Positions 1 through 7,023 of a DNA stretch of 34,328 bases are shown here, piece by piece. A program made the translations under genes and the position numbers. The notes beneath the pieces are model-generated. The model did not search any database and was not told the origin of the DNA. It saw only the letters and a program-made list of their open reading frames with translations. Every line of letters begins with the position of its first letter. Position 1 is the first letter of the stretch. Source of the DNA: GCA-2697345 sp049602715 (GTDB taxonomy: Bacteria > Pseudomonadota > Alphaproteobacteria > Rhodobacterales > Rhodobacteraceae); the NCBI GenBank assembly GCA_049602715.1, contig JBMYRX010000019.1, forward strand, positions 1 through 34,328, written 5' to 3'.

Positions 1-55
1 GAACTCACGACCCTAACCTTGGCAAGGTTATGCTCTACCCCTGAGCTACGCCCGC
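1..55 (-). tRNA. tRNA-Gly(GCC), 3' end cut off by the window edge
   Basis: Read on the minus strand from 55, the sequence begins GCGGGCG-TAGCTCAG, a standard acceptor and D-arm. It continues into a perfect five-pair anticodon stem (AACCT/AGGTT) around loop TTGCCAA with anticodon GCC at 23-21. It then enters the T arm (GTTC) where the window ends. About 20 bases of the 3' half (rest of T arm, acceptor strand, CCA) are missing from view. GCC decodes GGC/GGU glycine codons. Confidence 0.95.
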
Positions 56-70
56 GTCCTTAAGAGCTTG

Positions 71-98
71 CTTATAAGTGAACGACCGAGTTGAGCAA
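71..98 (-). promoter_or_regulatory. candidate promoter of the tRNA-Gly gene
   Basis: On the minus strand TTGCTC (98-93) is followed after 16 bases by TATAAG (76-71), five of six matches to the -10 consensus. The predicted start would give a leader of roughly ten bases before the tRNA at 55. The -35 box is weak (three of six). A 6-bp inverted repeat, CTTGCT (67-72) and AGCAAG (94-99), brackets the same stretch. Confidence 0.4.
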
Positions 99-158
99 GT
101 AAAAAATGCAAAAACATAATAAATTTGTATTTAAATATATTGCAATTTTTTCTCATAT

Positions 159-164
159 TATAAT
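159..164 (+). promoter_or_regulatory. candidate -10 box for the ytoQ-like gene
   Basis: A perfect TATAAT lies about 50 bases before the ATG at 215, in a very AT-rich stretch. No good -35 hexamer sits at 16-18 bases; TTGCAA at 140-145 is only 13 bases upstream. The call rests on the -10 alone. A ribosome binding site AAGGA (202-206) follows, eight bases before the start codon. Confidence 0.35.
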
Positions 165-214
165 ACAAGGCTGATTAAACAATTTTTAGAATATGTTTTT
201 TAAGGATTATTAAG

Positions 215-676
215 ATGACTACAAAAGTTTTTTTGTCAGGTGAAATTCATACCAGTTGGAGATCTGAGATTATTGAGGGGTGTAAAGCATTAGGAATTGC
301 CATCGATTTTTCGAGTGCCGTTACCGATCATGCTGCATCTGATGATTGTGGACCTAATATCCTTGGAGAAGAAAATAAAAAGATTTGGCATGATCATAAA
401 AGCGCTAAGATAAATGCAATTCGAATTAGAAAAGATATTGAAAAAGCTGATATCGTAGTTGTGAGGTTTGGTGATAAGTATAAACAGTGGAACGCCGCCT
501 TTGACGCGGGATATTCAGCAGCTCTTGGAAAGTCTCTAATTGTTATCCACTCAGATGAACATCAACATGCCTTAAAGGAGATAGATGCAGTGGCACTTGC
601 AGTTTGTGAAAAACCTAGTCAGGTTATTTCTATCCTTAATTATGTTGAAACTGGTACGTTGTCTAATCAGGATTAG
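215..676 (+). CDS. ytoQ: YtoQ-family protein (nucleoside 2-deoxyribosyltransferase-like fold)
   Basis: The product has 153 residues and resembles the YtoQ family, small cytoplasmic proteins related to nucleoside 2-deoxyribosyltransferases, with no proven reaction that I know of. Visible family features are the N-terminal KVFLSGEIHTSWR strand and loop, the acidic ADIVVVRFGDKYKQWNAAFDAG stretch in the middle and a GKSLIVIHSDE strand. No signal peptide or membrane segment is seen. The start is supported by AAGGA eight bases upstream. It converges on the downstream phosphodiesterase gene and the two overlap by 14 bases at their 3' ends. The family assignment is from recognition of the sequence. 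The enzymatic activity is unknown. Confidence 0.8.
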   Translation: MTTKVFLSGEIHTSWRSEIIEGCKALGIAIDFSSAVTDHAASDDCGPNILGEENKKIWHDHKSAKINAIRIRKDIEKADIVVVRFGDKYKQWNAAFDAGYSAALGKSLIVIHSDEHQHALKEIDAVALAVCEKPSQVISILNYVETGTLSNQD

Positions 677-678
677 AC
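661..678. repeat. 18-bp inverted repeat holding both convergent stop codons; possible two-way terminator
   Basis: GTCTAATC (661-668) and GATTAGAC (671-678) are perfect reverse complements separated by AG. The TAG stop of the ytoQ-like gene (674-676) and the TAG stop of the minus-strand phosphodiesterase (665-663) lie symmetrically in the two arms. No T tract follows on either strand, so a role as intrinsic terminator is uncertain. Confidence 0.5.
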
Positions 679-1475
679 CCCTGAATCTCTAGCTTAGCGA
701 AGTCGAAATCAACAGAATGAGTTATTATATCCGTATCATTAATAAGTAGCATGCCATAGGCAGGAGGCTCCGCTACACTCAATGAAGACTTTGTGCTAGA
801 TTGCTGCATAGGCATTTGATGACAAGTACTTTTAAAAATGGAAAAACTTTTGCCTTGAATGTTGCCCGATATCGTTCTGTGAATATGGCCGCAAACTAAG
901 TGTAGTAAATTCGGAAACTTTTTTATAAAGTTCATAAATTGATCGCTATCTTTTAATTTAATTTTATCCATTCCAGGAAAGCCAACATTAAAAGGGGGAT
1001 GGTGCATAAAAAGTATGATTTTATCTTCGGATAACGTTCTTAGTTGTTTTTCAAGCCAATTTAATCGTTCTTCGCATATTTCTCCAAAGTGTTCTTCTGC
1101 AATGTGGGGAGGTCCTACTAGCGTATCAAGAAAAATTAACTTTTTGGTTAAGATACTTTCTTTAGCTTGTATAAATCCATGCGGGTCTGTTGGGTAATCC
1201 CAAAAAACTTTCCTAAAATTATCACGATTATCATGGTTTCCAAGCATGAGAGTAGTGGGAATTCTATTCCTTTTTAATATATTTTTGATTATATTGTATT
1301 GGCTTAAAGTCCCTGAATTAGTCAAATCACCAGTTATTACTAACCTGTCAGCATTCGAATGATATTTATTTATGTGCTTTAGAGCTTTTTCAAGTTGTGA
1401 AATGGGACTGAGACCGATGATGGTTTGGCCTTCGTCACAGATATGAGGATCGGTTAATATAATTATTTTTGTCAT
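663..1475 (-). CDS. cpdA: class III cyclic-nucleotide phosphodiesterase (CpdA-like metallophosphoesterase)
   Basis: The product has 270 residues and belongs to the calcineurin-like metallophosphoesterases, closest to CpdA/Icc, which hydrolyse 3',5'-cAMP in the cytoplasm. The whole bimetal site is visible: D9-x-H11 (TDPHI), D50 (GDLTNSG), N80-H81 (GNHDN), H158/H159 (MHHPPF) and H197-x-H199 (GHIHR). Length matches the family. It lies 31 bases behind the DjlA-like gene on the same strand, so the two are probably co-transcribed. An AAAAGAG stretch precedes the ATG. The metal site is seen directly; cAMP as the substrate is inferred from the family, and another small phosphodiester is possible. Confidence 0.8.
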   Translation of the reverse strand: MTKIIILTDPHICDEGQTIIGLSPISQLEKALKHINKYHSNADRLVITGDLTNSGTLSQYNIIKNILKRNRIPTTLMLGNHDNRDNFRKVFWDYPTDPHGFIQAKESILTKKLIFLDTLVGPPHIAEEHFGEICEERLNWLEKQLRTLSEDKIILFMHHPPFNVGFPGMDKIKLKDSDQFMNFIKKFPNLLHLVCGHIHRTISGNIQGKSFSIFKSTCHQMPMQQSSTKSSLSVAEPPAYGMLLINDTDIITHSVDFDFAKLEIQGSNPD

Positions 1476-1506
1476 TTAAAACTCTTTTATTTAATGTTTT
1501 TGATAA

Positions 1507-2190
1507 TCATACAGACCTTTCATGATTTATTTTTTGCCAAGCGTCGTTTATTTGAATTAACCTTTTTTCGGCTAATTTTACTGCCTCTACTGGCACCCCT
1601 CTTGCATGCATTCGATCTGGATGAGTTTCAAAAACATTTTTCTTCCAGACTTTTTCTATATCAGAAATAGGAGCATCAACTTTGACACCTAATATAGCAT
1701 AGGGGTCAAGCTTTAAATTGGGCACAAATCGAGCACGCAATATTTTGAATTCTTGTTCACTCACGTTGAATATTTTTGCTACATCATTCAAAAATAGGTT
1801 TTCTTCTTCTTTAAAAGTGTTATCCGCTACTGCAACATGAAATAAGCCTTCCAGAAGGTCGTAAAGTACTGCAGGTTTATTATTTAACATTTTAGCAATT
1901 TTTTCTGCATATAATTCAAAGCCCGCCACATCTTGCCGAGAAAGATTAAAAATTCGTGCTGCACTTTCTTCATGCTTTTTTGGTATATGAAAGACTTCTC
2001 TGAAAGCTCTAACTTCGTTTCGTGTAACCTTACCGTCGGCTTTCGCCATTTTTGCACCTAAAGCTATTACAGCTATTGTAAATCCAGCACTTTTTTCAGG
2101 GGGAGATTTTAGTTTTTTGAAGACTTCTGTTAGACTCTCACCAGCCGCTAGTGCTGCTAAGGCCTCAGATATTCGTTTCCAAATAGACAT
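1507..2190 (-). CDS. djlA: DjlA-like co-chaperone: TerB-type domain plus C-terminal J domain
   Basis: This 227-residue protein has an N-terminal to central helical TerB-like domain (about residues 35-145, with AKMAKADGKVTRNEVRAFRE and VADNTFKEEENLFL as the paired acidic helices). A J domain at about 160-227 (DPYAILGVK...) carries the HPD tripeptide that stimulates DnaK ATPase. Unlike E. coli DjlA, no N-terminal membrane anchor is visible, so it is probably cytoplasmic, as in shorter alphaproteobacterial members. It is the first gene of a two-gene minus-strand unit with the cpdA-like gene. No strong ribosome binding site is seen before the ATG at 2190. The client is unknown. Confidence 0.8.
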   Translation of the reverse strand: MSIWKRISEALAALAAGESLTEVFKKLKSPPEKSAGFTIAVIALGAKMAKADGKVTRNEVRAFREVFHIPKKHEESAARIFNLSRQDVAGFELYAEKIAKMLNNKPAVLYDLLEGLFHVAVADNTFKEEENLFLNDVAKIFNVSEQEFKILRARFVPNLKLDPYAILGVKVDAPISDIEKVWKKNVFETHPDRMHARGVPVEAVKLAEKRLIQINDAWQKINHERSV

Positions 2191-2280
2191 GCGTTGACTA
2201 TACTAAATATGTTAAGTAGCTGAAAGTTTTATTTTTCTACTGTCCAAACGTTTATTGATATTTATTTGACAAGCTCTTGG

Positions 2281-2311
2281 ATTAGATAATCTTTGCTAGT
2301 GTTTATCTAAT
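2281..2311. repeat. 9-bp perfect inverted repeat in the intergenic region before the cyclo-ligase gene
   Basis: ATTAGATAA (2281-2289) and TTATCTAAT (2303-2311) are exact reverse complements with a 13-base spacer. A TTGACA hexamer lies just upstream at 2266-2271, with only poor -10 matches (TAATCT at 2287-2292, 15-base spacing). The dyad could be an operator or an RNA hairpin. The 196-base gap between the DjlA-like and cyclo-ligase genes otherwise holds the hairpin at 2354-2382. Confidence 0.35.
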
Positions 2312-2353
2312 GAGTAAATTATCTGGCTATCAATCTTTTAATATTATATTATT

Positions 2354-2385
2354 AAACCCTTAGCAAATATAGTTTAAGGTTTTTT
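2354..2385 (+). promoter_or_regulatory. hairpin with T tract over the ribosome binding site of the cyclo-ligase gene
   Basis: AAACCCTTA (2354-2362) can pair with TAAGGTTT (2375-2382), eight pairs with one bulged C and a 12-base loop. Six T residues follow (2380-2385), right up to the ATG at 2387. The likely ribosome binding site AAGG (2376-2379) is inside the 3' arm. A second, mutually exclusive pairing is TTAAAC (2352-2357) with GTTTAA (2372-2377). This could be a terminator of an upstream short RNA or a translation switch. It is visible by eye only and AT-rich. Confidence 0.35.
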
Positions 2386-2386
2386 A

Positions 2387-2947
2387 ATGGGAGATCAAAA
2401 TTCACAAAAAAGCTATTTTCGCAAGTTAGCTTTTCTTGCTCGAAAACGCTCGAATATAGAGGATAGCAACGAACGAATAAACAAGAAATTAGATTTACTA
2501 ATTGATCGCGGAAAGGCTTCGTTAATTGCAGCGTATTTAGCGATCGGGTCTGAGGTGAGTCCTATTTTATTCATGAAAAAAAGGGCTTTAGAACAAGTTA
2601 TATCGGTTCCAGTAGTCGAAGATTCAGGAGAACCTCTAAAATTTTCCATCTGGATGCCGTCAAGCGAGTTAAAAATTGGAGAGTTTGGTGTTGCTATCCC
2701 TCAGATTACTGAGTTTGTCGAACCCGATATTATAATAGTTCCTATGTTAGCATTTGATTCTCGTGGGGCAAGATTGGGTTATGGAGGCGGCTTCTATGAT
2801 CGTACACTTAAAACTTTAAGAGCTAAGAAGAAAATTACTGCTGTTGGCATCGCATTTTCAGGACAGGAATTTAATGAGCTACCAATAGACGAAAATGACC
2901 AATTCTTGGATTGTATTGTTACGGAGTCTGATACTTTTTGGTATTAA
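2387..2947 (+). CDS. ygfA: 5-formyltetrahydrofolate cyclo-ligase
   Basis: The 186-residue product matches 5-formyltetrahydrofolate cyclo-ligase, the cytoplasmic enzyme that converts 5-formyl-THF to 5,10-methenyl-THF using ATP, recovering folate from a dead-end form. The ATP/folate loop RLGYGGGFYDRTL is at about 129-141. PDIIIVPMLAFDSRG precedes it, and an N-terminal basic helix (KRSNIEDSNERINKKL) follows the start. Length is normal for the family. It leads a plus-strand run with the YmdB-type and YebC genes. The start ATG at 2387 has AAGG seven bases upstream, inside a potential hairpin. In many proteobacteria this gene follows 6S RNA, but I could not recognise 6S RNA here. Confidence 0.9.
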   Translation: MGDQNSQKSYFRKLAFLARKRSNIEDSNERINKKLDLLIDRGKASLIAAYLAIGSEVSPILFMKKRALEQVISVPVVEDSGEPLKFSIWMPSSELKIGEFGVAIPQITEFVEPDIIIVPMLAFDSRGARLGYGGGFYDRTLKTLRAKKKITAVGIAFSGQEFNELPIDENDQFLDCIVTESDTFWY

Positions 2948-3007
2948 AGAATTATTTACATAAGATCACTAGTTGCTTGTAGATTAGTTTCAGCATACCC
3001 ATTGATC

Positions 3008-3835
3008 ATGAAAATTCTATTTTTAGGTGATATTATGGGACGCGCTGGTAGAAATGCTATTATCAGTAATCTTTCCGTTATAAGAGAGGAATTAGCTTTA
3101 GATTTCGTTATTATCAATGCTGAAAACGCAACTGGTGGTAGGGGTTTATCTGCAAAACATGCTCAGGAGATGTTGGACGCTGGTGCTGATTGCATTACTC
3201 TGGGAGATCACGCTTTTGATCAATCTGAAATGATTCAATACATAGAAAATGAGTCTCGCATTGTCCGTCCAATAAATTTTGCTAAGGATGCACCCGGAAA
3301 AGGCTATCGAGTTTTTGAAGTTTCACGAGGTCGAAAAATTTTGGTAGTTCAAGTACTTGGCCAGGTTTTTATGAAACGAGCCTATGAAGATCCTTTTGGA
3401 AAGATTGATGCAATCTTAAAGTCGTACCCTTTAAAGGGCCAGATAGATGCAAGTGTTGTTGATATTCACTGTGAGGCAACGTCGGAAAAAATGGCAATGG
3501 GACACTGGTGTGATGGAAGGGCTAGCTTGTGTGTTGGCACTCATACTCATGTACCGACAGCGGATGCGATGATTCTTGAAAAAGGTACTGGATATTTAAC
3601 AGATGCTGGGATGTGTGGAGACTACAATTCAATTATTGGGATGAATAAACAAGAGCCGCTGAATAGATTCGTTTCTGGTATGTTCAAAAGTAGGTTCGTT
3701 CCAGCTTCCAAAGAAGCGACTATAGCGGGAACTTATGTTGAGGTAGATAGTTTTACAGGTTTATCCAAAAAGATTGAACTTTTTCGGAGAGGTGGCATCC
3801 TGAAACCCACAGACCTTTGCGACCAAGGGAAATAG
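3008..3835 (+). CDS. ymdB: YmdB/TIGR00282-family metallophosphoesterase
   Basis: The 275-residue product is a YmdB-type binuclear-metal phosphodiesterase; the Bacillus subtilis member hydrolyses 2',3'-cyclic nucleotides and affects multicellular behaviour. Metal-site residues are visible at D8 (FLGDIMGRAG), E39-N40 (NAENA), D67-H68 (LGDHAFD), H154 (DIHCEATSEK) and H179-x-H181 (GTHTHVPTAD). Position 67 is Asp where the B. subtilis enzyme has Asn. I chose ATG 3008 over an in-frame TTG at 3002 because family members begin MK(I/V)LFLGD; neither start has a clear ribosome binding site. It lies 60 bases after the cyclo-ligase and 113 bases before yebC. The physiological substrate here is unknown. 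Confidence 0.85.
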   Translation: MKILFLGDIMGRAGRNAIISNLSVIREELALDFVIINAENATGGRGLSAKHAQEMLDAGADCITLGDHAFDQSEMIQYIENESRIVRPINFAKDAPGKGYRVFEVSRGRKILVVQVLGQVFMKRAYEDPFGKIDAILKSYPLKGQIDASVVDIHCEATSEKMAMGHWCDGRASLCVGTHTHVPTADAMILEKGTGYLTDAGMCGDYNSIIGMNKQEPLNRFVSGMFKSRFVPASKEATIAGTYVEVDSFTGLSKKIELFRRGGILKPTDLCDQGK

Positions 3836-3948
3836 AGGATTTTTGACACTAATTCAAAAAGCTTACTGGAAATAAAATTCATCTGGTCATTTGCGAATGA
3901 TATTCATTATACTACCAGAAAGTGAAATTTAATAATTCGGAGATAAAG

Positions 3949-4689
3949 ATGGCTGGGCACTCAAAATGGGCAAATATTCAACACCGAAAGGGAAGACAGG
4001 ACGCAGCTCGTTCTAAATTATTCTCAAAGCTTTCAAAAGAAATTACAGTCGCTGCTAAATTAGGGGATCCGGATCCAGAAAAGAATCCAAGGCTAAGAAT
4101 GGCTGTCAAGGAAGCAAAGTCCCAGTCTGTTCCAAAAGACGTAATTGATCGAGCAATTAAAAAATCACAAACAGGTGATGCTGAGAATTATGATGAAATT
4201 CGGTATGAGGGTTATGGACCGGGTGGTGTTGCAGTTATAGTGGAGGCTATGACAGACAACAAAAACCGTACAGCTTCGACAGTGCGGTCAACGTTTTCAA
4301 AATACGGTGGTAATTTAGGAGAAACTGGGTCGGTTGGCTTTATGTTTGAGAGAAAGGGTCAAATAACTTTACGACCAGATATTGGAGATGAAGATACGGT
4401 GATGATGGCTGCTATTGAGGCGGGAGCGGAGGATGTTGATTCTAGTGAAGAATTACATGTCGTGTATTGCTCAGATGGTGATTTAAATAAGGTGTCGGAG
4501 TCCATCGAGGAACAGCTTGGAGAATTTGAATCAGCTAAGTTAGTTTGGGTGCCAAAAACTACTACTGAATTAGATCTTGAAGGTTTACAAAAACTGATGA
4601 AATTCATCGAAGCGCTTGATGATGATGACGATATACAGAATGTTACATCAAATTTCGAAGCAACAGATGAGGTATTAGCGAGTTTATAA
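3949..4689 (+). CDS. yebC: YebC/PmpR-family protein
   Basis: The 246-residue product begins MAGHSKWANIQHRKGRQDAA, the hallmark N terminus of YebC, and runs through the usual three domains with GPGGVAVIVEAMTDNKNRT near residue 95 and an acidic C terminus. Family members are described as DNA-binding regulators (PmpR) and, more recently, as factors that help ribosomes through proline-rich stretches. ATG 3949 is preferred to an in-frame GTG at 3922 because GGAG (3939-3942) sits six bases upstream and the conserved N terminus starts here. The EamA gene starts one base after its stop, so the two are likely translationally coupled. Confidence 0.93.
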   Translation: MAGHSKWANIQHRKGRQDAARSKLFSKLSKEITVAAKLGDPDPEKNPRLRMAVKEAKSQSVPKDVIDRAIKKSQTGDAENYDEIRYEGYGPGGVAVIVEAMTDNKNRTASTVRSTFSKYGGNLGETGSVGFMFERKGQITLRPDIGDEDTVMMAAIEAGAEDVDSSEELHVVYCSDGDLNKVSESIEEQLGEFESAKLVWVPKTTTELDLEGLQKLMKFIEALDDDDDIQNVTSNFEATDEVLASL

Positions 4690-4690
4690 G

Positions 4691-5596
4691 ATGGCGGATG
4701 GAAAAGTAAACCGGCCTATGGTTGCAATAAGTTGGATGTTTCTGACTGGGTTACTTTTCGTTGGAGTTACGGCAGTGGTTAAACATGTTGGCACGGACCT
4801 TCCTCCTGCCGAGTCTGCTTTTCTACGATATGTTACTGGTTTGGTATTCGTAATCCCCTTAATCCGATTAATAAAGAAAGCTAATTTAACAAAAAAAGAG
4901 CTTTTTTTCTTCGCTTCGCGTGGGTTAGCACATAGTATCGGGGTTATACTTTGGTTTTACGCTATGGCTATGCTTCCAATGGCAGAAGTTACAGCAATGG
5001 GATATCTGTCTCCGATTTATGTAACTATTGGAGCAGCACTATTTTTAGGAGAAAGATTTGCCACGTTAAGAATATTAGCGATCTTTGCTGCTATTCTGGG
5101 AGTAGCGATAATCCTGCGACCAGGTTTCAGAGAAATTTCTTTTGGTCATATTTCAATGCTTCTAAATGGGGTCTTGTTTGCTATTTCTTATTTAATCGCA
5201 AAAGTTATGGCAGACAAAGTAGATCCGCTGGTCGTTGTCGGAATGCTGTCAATCTTTGTTACAATCGGATTGGCGCCTTGGGCTTTTTGGGTCTGGGTTA
5301 CACCTACTTTACCGCAACTTGGGTGGACTTTTTTAATAGCAATATTCGCAACAGCAGGTCATTATACTATGACGTTAGCTTTAAGGGCTGCACCAATAAG
5401 TGTAACTCAACCGATCACATTCCTTCAATTAGTTTGGTCTGTCATTATGGGAGTATTAATTTTTAATGAAGGCTTCGATAAGTGGGTGGTCGTTGGAGCA
5501 TTGATAATTGTTTTTTCAATTAGTTTTATTATGTGGAGAGAAGAGCAGGTTAGACGAAAAAAAATTACTCCAACCTATCCCGCAAATAAGTTATAA
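4691..5596 (+). CDS. EamA-family (DMT superfamily) inner-membrane transporter
   Basis: The 301-residue product has ten predicted hydrophobic segments arranged as two EamA repeats. The first covers about residues 10-140 and ends LGVAIILRPGF; the second covers about 150-285 and ends IIVFSISFIMWREE. A charged, basic tail faces the cytoplasm. Such proteins export or import small metabolites such as amino acids or S-adenosylmethionine; the substrate cannot be read from the sequence. It starts one base after the yebC stop without its own obvious ribosome binding site, suggesting coupling. It converges with the MFS exporter gene across a small hairpin. Confidence 0.88.
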   Translation: MADGKVNRPMVAISWMFLTGLLFVGVTAVVKHVGTDLPPAESAFLRYVTGLVFVIPLIRLIKKANLTKKELFFFASRGLAHSIGVILWFYAMAMLPMAEVTAMGYLSPIYVTIGAALFLGERFATLRILAIFAAILGVAIILRPGFREISFGHISMLLNGVLFAISYLIAKVMADKVDPLVVVGMLSIFVTIGLAPWAFWVWVTPTLPQLGWTFLIAIFATAGHYTMTLALRAAPISVTQPITFLQLVWSVIMGVLIFNEGFDKWVVVGALIIVFSISFIMWREEQVRRKKITPTYPANKL

Positions 5597-5599
5597 AAT

Positions 5600-5616
5600 T
5601 TAAACCCGAGGTTTAA
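5600..5616. terminator. hairpin between convergent EamA and MFS genes
   Basis: TTAAACC (5600-5606) and GGTTTAA (5610-5616) are perfect reverse complements around loop CGA. Read on the minus strand the stem is followed by ATTTTATAA, a short T tract that suits the end of the MFS transcript. On the plus strand no T tract follows. It sits in the 24-base gap between the two stop codons and may serve both. Confidence 0.5.
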
Positions 5617-5620
5617 CAAA

Positions 5621-6853
5621 CTACTTGAACGTTTGGTTGTAATTTACAACTCGTTCTCTATAAATAACATACAAAATTGATAATAAGCAAAGGATAGCGC
5701 TAACTAACATTATACTCTGCAATGGAGTACCAGCATTTCCTCTCTCAACAAGAACTCCTGCTAGAGCAGACAAAGCGGCTCCTCCAGCGATCATTATAGC
5801 CCCTCCAATTCCACTTGCGCTTCCCGCTAATGTTGGGCGAACTGATAACATGCCTGCTTGAGTATTAGGTAATATTAGGCCATTTCCGAATCCCACAGAC
5901 ACGAAACAACAGCTGGCAAAGACTAATGGGTGATCCAGTATGTATAAAGTCATAATTAGGCTCGCAATCATTCCGAGTGCAAGCAAAGTAGAACCAATAA
6001 TGATTAGTGTGTTTATACCAAGTTTAGCTGAATAGCGCCCGGTTACAAAGTTCCCTAAAACGTATCCCATCGCCGGAATTCCAAAAAGTAATCCGGTTTC
6101 TGTAGGCGATAATCCATACAGAACTGTAAAAACATATGGAGCTCCCCCTAAGAATGAAAAGAAAGTTCCAGACCCAAAGGTTGCTGCTGACGTATAACCC
6201 CAAAATCTAAGTGATGAAAAAAGCTCTGGATATTCTGATAGTTGAGATTTAAATCCCCGGCCAATTGATTTATTAGTTTCCCCGTGATCAAAAAATAAGA
6301 GCAACCAAAAGAGTACACCAAAGACTGCCATAAAAATAAAATTTGCTCGCCATCCATAAAAAGTATCAACGAAACCACCAAGCGTTGGAGCGAACATTGG
6401 TACTATTGCCATACCCATCGCCACATAACCAATCATTGAAGCTGATTTGTCTGTTTCAACGGTATCTCTTATGATTGCACGACTTAAAACCATGCCAATT
6501 GCAACTGTTGATTGGATCATTCTGAATATTAGGAACACTTCAATAGTTTGCGAAAAATAACAACCTATTGACGCAGCTATAAATATTGCAATCCCTGTTA
6601 GTGTAGATTTTCGGCGGCCATACCAATCTGAAATTGGACCCACAAAGAACTGTGTTAACGCGGTGCATGCTAGATATAAGGAAACAGATAGTTGCATAAC
6701 TTGGTATTCTGTTTCGAGGTCTATCGTCATTTGTGGTAGTGAGGGTAAAAACATATTCATGCTGAGGGCGCCAATTCCGGACAACATTATTATTGTAAAT
6801 AAGTGCGGAGGTGTCGTTTTATCAAGAAAACGTACTTTATGACGGTTTTTCAT
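5621..6853 (-). CDS. Bcr/CflA-type multidrug efflux MFS transporter
   Basis: The 410-residue product has twelve hydrophobic segments and the Bcr/CflA-type drug:proton antiporter signature. The start of TM1 reads IGALSMNMFLPSLPQM, followed by motif A (GPISDWYGRRKSTL) between TM2 and TM3 and the TM4-5 region with R-x-I-I-R-D. It acts in the inner membrane, exporting hydrophobic drugs or related metabolites with proton import. It is transcribed away from the pcc cluster, with which it shares a 170-base divergent region. The N-terminal 15 residues are basic and cytoplasmic. The substrate is not known; the subfamily assignment is strong. Confidence 0.88.
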   Translation of the reverse strand: MKNRHKVRFLDKTTPPHLFTIIMLSGIGALSMNMFLPSLPQMTIDLETEYQVMQLSVSLYLACTALTQFFVGPISDWYGRRKSTLTGIAIFIAASIGCYFSQTIEVFLIFRMIQSTVAIGMVLSRAIIRDTVETDKSASMIGYVAMGMAIVPMFAPTLGGFVDTFYGWRANFIFMAVFGVLFWLLLFFDHGETNKSIGRGFKSQLSEYPELFSSLRFWGYTSAATFGSGTFFSFLGGAPYVFTVLYGLSPTETGLLFGIPAMGYVLGNFVTGRYSAKLGINTLIIIGSTLLALGMIASLIMTLYILDHPLVFASCCFVSVGFGNGLILPNTQAGMLSVRPTLAGSASGIGGAIMIAGGAALSALAGVLVERGNAGTPLQSIMLVSAILCLLSILYVIYRERVVNYNQTFK

Positions 6854-6881
6854 ACGTACTCTAAATATTGTTATTATAGAA

Positions 6882-6901
6882 TTTGCAACAACGTTTACTT
6901 A
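6882..6901 (+). promoter_or_regulatory. possible PccR-like operator upstream of pccB
   Basis: The short-chain-fatty-acyl-CoA regulator PccR of Rhodobacter sphaeroides is reported to bind TTTGCAAA-N4-TTTGCAAA. Here TTTGCAAC (6882-6889), AACG, then TTTACTTA (6894-6901) keeps the spacing, with seven of eight matches in the first half and only four of eight in the second. It lies about 120 bases before the pccB start in the divergent region. A TATATT (6915-6920) further on is a possible -10. No regulator gene is in the window. A chance match is quite possible in AT-rich DNA. Confidence 0.25.
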
Positions 6902-7023
6902 ACTATCTGGAAGATATATTTAACCTTCTTAAAGAAAACCAAGACAAATGAAGAATATAATATTATAGTTTGTTATGATTTATTATTAGGATACGAGAGT
7001 ATAAAGATAGGAGCTTGGACTTA

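Noticed and set aside
1..55. tRNA-Gly as the attachment site of an integrated element
   Set aside because: No integrase or phage gene and no repeat of the tRNA end is seen in the window; the neighbouring genes are ordinary chromosomal ones.
2191..2386. 6S RNA gene upstream of the cyclo-ligase gene
   Set aside because: The position is right, but I could not fold the AT-rich 196 bases into the long closed rod with a central bubble expected of 6S RNA; only short local hairpins are visible.
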